Below, piece by piece: positions 49,465 to 51,528 of a DNA stretch of 51,528 nt. This DNA comes from Oscillatoria sp. SIO1A7 (GTDB lineage Bacteria; Cyanobacteriota; Cyanobacteriia; Cyanobacteriales; Laspinemataceae), in NCBI GenBank assembly GCA_010672965.1, contig JAAHFN010000050.1:1-51528 (forward strand). Direction: 5' to 3'. Position numbers and translations under genes: made by a program. The notes under the pieces were generated by a model that was not told the origin of the DNA, did no database searches, and was given only the letters and a program-made list of their open reading frames with translations. How positions within the stretch are numbered: the stretch's first letter is position 1; the number at the start of each line of letters is the position of its first letter.

Positions 49465-51381
49465 TTAAACCGGAAGTATAATTGTAAATTCAGTTCCCCG
49501 ACCCAATTCTGACTTTACTGCAATTTGACCTTGGTGCTTTTCAATAATTTGATAGGAAATCGACAGTCCCAATCCCGTACCAGAACCGATAGGCTTGGTT
49601 GTAAAAAAAGGAGCGAATATTTTAGCTTGAGTTTCCGGATCTATTCCCGGCCCATTATCCCGAATCCTTACCCTAACTCGATCTTCTGGCAACAGTTCCG
49701 TCTCGATCGCAATCTGGGGCTTGTAGTCGAGACTCTCTGTATTTGCCAATAATTCTTCTAGGGCATAGATTGCATTGCTAAGAAGATTCATAAATACTTG
49801 GTTGAGCTGAGCGGGGTAGCACCGGATGAGCGGTAATTGCCCATAGTCTTTCACCAGGGCAATCCGTTTTTTGAGCTTATGATTGAGAATAACCAGCGTA
49901 CTATCTATACCTTCATGCAGATCGCTCTTTTTCAAATCCGTTTCATCTAGGCGAGAAAAGTTGCGCATGGAAAGCACCAATTCGCCGATCCGCTTTGTTC
50001 CCCCATTCATAGACTCTAGTATTTGGCTCAAGTCTTCAATAGTAAAATCTATTTCAAGATTTTTTAGAGCCTCTTCTATTTCAGGGCTTGGCTCGGGGTA
50101 TCGCTCTCTATAAAGCTCTATAACATAGAGTAAATTGCTAGCGTACTCATTGACATAGGTCAGATTAGCGCTTACAAAGCTAATGGGATTGTTTATTTCA
50201 TGAGCAATGCCAGCTACCAAAGTTCCTAGACCAGACATTTTTTCGGCTTGAATTAGCTGAAGATGAGTTTTTTGTAACTCTTGCAAAGCTTTTTCTAATT
50301 GCTTATTTTTTTCCTTCAAAAAACACTGCGATCGCTCTAGCTCTAGCATTATTTCTTGGCGCGAAGCTATCTCCTCATTCAAATTTCGATTAGCCCGCTC
50401 CAGATGCCGATGGGTCTGAGTATAGTCGAGAATCAAGCCAGCTAGAGGCACCATATAAGCAATAATCTTGAGAAAATGGGCAATATTAAAGTGATTGTCA
50501 AACAGAGCGGTCGAGCCAAAGGCCATATGGATTTGAGTGGCGGCATTAGGAATGGTGCTGACAATCAGGGCGTGAGAGAATAAGCTCTGGTGCTTTTGGT
50601 GGAACCGGGGGTATATAAAAAGACCGGCGATCGCAAATAAAACCAAAGGAGTCACATCCCAAGGTCTAGTAATAATAGAATTTGGAAAAGTGGTTTCTGG
50701 TAGAGAAGCGCTAGTGGCGCAAAAGTCAATAATACCATAAGCTAAGCCACCAAAAAACAAACTAGCAGCTAGCACAAAACTAACATTTTGCTGCCACTTT
50801 CTCGGCTTATTGCTGAGAAACAGGCTAACGCCAATTATAGTCAGCAGGACGTTAAACAATCGGCAAATAGCCCAGGTAAAGGGAATCAAATTGCGATTAT
50901 CGGCTACTGCTTCAATTAATCTATCTGCAGCCAGAGTATGAAAAGCATCCATCACTCCCGCAAAAAAAAGAGTAACGGCGATGGTCGGCGTAGTGACATC
51001 TTGCTTAGTGCTAAAATGAGCAAAAGCAAGAATTACCGTGAAAATTGCCGTACAAAAAGCACTCCATTCTAGCAGCGTATGTGTAAAACTTCCTGCCAAA
51101 GCATAGTGGGTAGCATCTATTATTTCTTCTGGTTCCATTCCTGGCAGCGCTTGCAAATCCAGGGGTCTTGAAATAGAACTAAAATCGACGCCGAACAAAT
51201 TCAGGAGCGAAGGCAAGACACAGATTGTCACCACTCCCCAGACTAATTCAGGGGGCAGCTTTGTCTCTGGGTTACGAGTCAAGCTCTGGCTGCCAGTGCG
51301 GCCAGCTAGAAAGTTTAAGGGGATTTTACGGAATTCAGTCTTAACTGCTTTAGTCAGATCCAAAGGGAGCATCCCATTCAT
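49465..51381 (-). CDS. Membrane sensor histidine kinase (MASE3-like N-terminus)
   Basis: This 638-residue protein has about eight membrane segments in residues 45-325, including a stretch with GVMDAFHTLAADRLIEAVAD, a His-containing pattern like that of MASE3 sensor domains. A coiled coil follows (about 330-375: ERANRNLNEEIASRQEIMLE), then HisKA with H394 in GIAHEINNP. HATPase motifs: N box NQVFMNLLSNAIYAL, G1 RDNGPGID, F box FAPFFTTKP, G2 GSGTGLGLS. The kinase half is paralogous to the 47084-48814 protein, including the long insert after the H box (YRERYPEPSPEIEEAL). All catalytic motifs are intact. The signal is unknown; no regulator gene adjoins it. It starts at the ATG at 51381. Confidence 0.85.
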   Translation of the reverse strand: MNGMLPLDLTKAVKTEFRKIPLNFLAGRTGSQSLTRNPETKLPPELVWGVVTICVLPSLLNLFGVDFSSISRPLDLQALPGMEPEEIIDATHYALAGSFTHTLLEWSAFCTAIFTVILAFAHFSTKQDVTTPTIAVTLFFAGVMDAFHTLAADRLIEAVADNRNLIPFTWAICRLFNVLLTIIGVSLFLSNKPRKWQQNVSFVLAASLFFGGLAYGIIDFCATSASLPETTFPNSIITRPWDVTPLVLFAIAGLFIYPRFHQKHQSLFSHALIVSTIPNAATQIHMAFGSTALFDNHFNIAHFLKIIAYMVPLAGLILDYTQTHRHLERANRNLNEEIASRQEIMLELERSQCFLKEKNKQLEKALQELQKTHLQLIQAEKMSGLGTLVAGIAHEINNPISFVSANLTYVNEYASNLLYVIELYRERYPEPSPEIEEALKNLEIDFTIEDLSQILESMNGGTKRIGELVLSMRNFSRLDETDLKKSDLHEGIDSTLVILNHKLKKRIALVKDYGQLPLIRCYPAQLNQVFMNLLSNAIYALEELLANTESLDYKPQIAIETELLPEDRVRVRIRDNGPGIDPETQAKIFAPFFTTKPIGSGTGLGLSISYQIIEKHQGQIAVKSELGRGTEFTIILPV

Positions 51382-51528
51382 GCACTAAGTATAAATGCTC
51401 AAAAAAAATCACCAAAAAAGAGTGATGACTCTTGCAGACATGGCGCGATCGCGCTATGCTTATAAGAGGGTATTAGCTATTGAAAAAAGCAAAATGTACT
51501 ATATAATACATTTTGCGCTGTTATGTCG
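51382..51528. other. Upstream region of the membrane kinase
   Basis: AT-rich sequence with a GGCGCGATCGCGCT patch and an AGAGTGATGACTCT near-palindrome about 40 bp from the kinase start, which could be an operator. No gene was seen up to the window edge. Confidence 0.3.

Overview
The window looks like chromosome of a filamentous cyanobacterium, probably of the Oscillatoria/Microcoleus type. The basis is dense GCGATCGC (HIP1) octamers, many gene-free stretches filled with 7-nt tandem repeats and small palindromic elements, and typical cyanobacterial families: COP23, DUF2499/DUF3593, cyanobacterial-type GshA, a 4-Cys Ser/Thr kinase, and NB-ARC proteins with an N-terminal HTH. Genus and species cannot be read from the sequence.

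Layout. 1-1678 has no convincing gene. 1679-2207 is a broken toxin-antitoxin scar. 2493-4695 holds csaB and the small membrane proteins DUF2499 and DUF3593, the latter two separated by two palindromic elements. 5036-8365 is a very large LysM/M23 wall hydrolase with repeats inside its coding sequence and a structured leader. 9364-11152 has trmL and gshA. 11354-16506 is an accessory, conflict-like region: a HEPN-like gene overlapping a KGG-type ATPase gene, a tRNA-like relic, an orphan domain related to STAND proteins, an HTH/NB-ARC ATPase, and a divergent pair of unknown genes. 16632-24921 is mostly enzymes (dienelactone hydrolase, HDAC-like deacetylase, gamma-glutamyltransferase, YheT-type hydrolase, cytosine methyltransferase) plus small membrane or unknown proteins. 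24969-28130 has a Ser/Thr kinase interrupted in frame by a palindromic element and a second NB-ARC protein truncated before its repeat domain.

28510-38731 is the most striking block: eight genes on one strand, all encoding exported proteins. They are COP23, a trypsin-like protease, an M48 metallopeptidase, a trypsin-TPR protein, two CAP-domain proteins, an L,D-transpeptidase and a DUF4344 metallopeptidase. Five of the eight end in a low-complexity, mostly proline-rich tail whose last residue is tryptophan; no other protein in the window does. I propose a shared C-terminal tag on an envelope proteolysis/remodelling set.

39019-46846 holds an MntA-HepT module flanked by 68-bp direct repeats, an FmdB-like protein, a PQQ-propeller protein, a pentapeptide protein, two unknown genes, a TspO-like membrane protein and a DUF5678/retropepsin-like pair, with a decayed DUF5678 copy next to the TspO gene. 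47084-51381 has two related histidine kinases separated by a 239-bp MITE with 9-bp target duplications.

A recurring theme is invasion of coding sequence by small repeats: the M23 protein, the Ser/Thr kinase, the first CAP protein, the first histidine kinase and the methyltransferase start all contain or adjoin repeat-derived sequence kept in frame.
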